NCBI GenBank assembly: GCA_028820505.1 | Contig: JAPPIT010000178.1 | Span: 1-33,417, forward strand | DNA: 33,417 nucleotides | From: Defluviicoccus sp. | GTDB taxonomy: Bacteria; Pseudomonadota; Alphaproteobacteria; MPNO01 | Reading direction: 5' to 3' | Part shown: piece by piece, positions 33,246 to 33,417 of the stretch | How the letters are laid out: each line of letters opens with the position of its first letter | How positions within the stretch are numbered: the first letter of the stretch is position 1 | The notes under the pieces: model-generated | Told to the model about the DNA's origin: nothing | What the model saw: only the letters and a program-made list of their open reading frames with translations | Database searches by the model: none | Translations under genes and position numbers: made by a program

Positions 33246-33266
33246 CGTCATGGTCGGCGCAGGCCG
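33246..33266. repeat. Truncated family A half-element (A4)
   Basis: CGTCATGGTCGGC, GCAG, GCCG is identical to the start of the A2 arm, then breaks off into unrelated sequence; no second arm follows before the window ends. It sits in the convergent gap between the cyclic amidohydrolase and the edge gene. Confidence 0.85.
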
Positions 33267-33289
33267 CAACGGGACGGCTCGCCACCGGG

Positions 33290-33417
33290 CTACCGCGCGG
33301 ACCGGCCGAGCCCCAGCAGCTCCTCGACCACGGCGAGCTGGATTTCCGCGGCCGGGGCCAGGTCGGCGAGCGGCACCGATTCGTTGGCCGCGTGCCCCTC
33401 ATGCGCCGCGCCGGGGC
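33290..33417 (-). CDS. C-terminal end of a probable M20-family metallopeptidase/deacylase (partial)
   Basis: The minus strand from the window edge is open to a TAG at 33290-33292 and reads, in part, GAAHEGHAANESVPLADL. This resembles the C-terminal H-x2-NE motif of M20 peptidases and amidases (G-x2-H-x2-NE-x-V/I-x-L), where the histidine binds metal, followed by a final helix ending GLGRSAR. Only 41 residues are in the window, so the identification is modest. Confidence 0.45.
   Translation of the reverse strand, partial: PGAAHEGHAANESVPLADLAPAAEIQLAVVEELLGLGRSAR

Overview
The window is a gene-dense, GC-rich piece of bacterial chromosome (by eye about two-thirds G+C, not computed). The most likely source is an alphaproteobacterium of the Rhodospirillales/Rhizobiales type. 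I base this on the codon and base composition, two TRAP transporters, the mix of Rieske oxygenases, amidohydrolases, amidases and short-chain dehydrogenases, and three families of intergenic palindromes of a style I know from Alphaproteobacteria. No rRNA, tRNA, transposase, integrase, phage gene or CRISPR array is visible. The taxonomic call is an inference.

Layout. 1-2.2 kb: a secreted protein of unknown function, convergent with an iron-sulfur/CCG-domain protein. 2.2-2.7 kb: a palindrome and a small antitoxin-like ORF in a locally AT-richer patch. 2.7-5.8 kb: a Rieske oxygenase alpha/beta pair and an amidohydrolase. 5.8-8.3 kb: a second palindrome and a molybdenum hydroxylase large subunit whose conserved N-terminus is encoded but has no start codon. 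8.3-11.6 kb: a different palindrome, a reductive dehalogenase-like protein with two [4Fe-4S] sites and a degenerate duplicated N-terminal half, and an alpha/beta hydrolase. 11.6-13.2 kb, minus strand: a hotdog thioesterase and an MFS transporter. 13.3-16.3 kb: amidase, AtzG/GatC-like small protein, amidase. 16.3-19.4 kb, minus strand: TRAP transporter with a fused DctQM permease and a Sec-type DctP. 19.5-21.8 kb: two SDRs around a cob(I)alamin adenosyltransferase. 21.8-26.0 kb, minus strand: a second TRAP system (Tat-type DctP, DctQ, DctM) in line with an ACMSD-type amidohydrolase and an SDR. 26.1-28.5 kb, minus strand: glutaminyl-tRNA synthetase and an SDR. 28.8-30.7 kb, minus strand: a second Rieske oxygenase alpha/beta pair, divergent from an SDR. 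31.8-33.2 kb: a dihydroorotase/allantoinase-type cyclic amidohydrolase. The right edge holds the 3' end of a probable M20 peptidase.

Together the genes look like catabolic modules for imported organic acids and (halo)aromatic, amide or cyclic-amide compounds: uptake (two TRAP systems), ring attack (two Rieske oxygenases, a molybdenum hydroxylase), dehalogenation (RdhA-like), dehydrogenation (four SDRs), and hydrolysis (amidases, amidohydrolases, alpha/beta hydrolase, thioesterase). That they form one pathway is inference. No regulator gene is present.

The most unusual features are the soluble RdhA-like protein, the start-less molybdenum hydroxylase next to a repeat, and the three families of double-hairpin palindromes. 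In these palindromes the base changes between copies keep the pairing intact. One copy sits inside a TRAP operon between dctP and dctQ.
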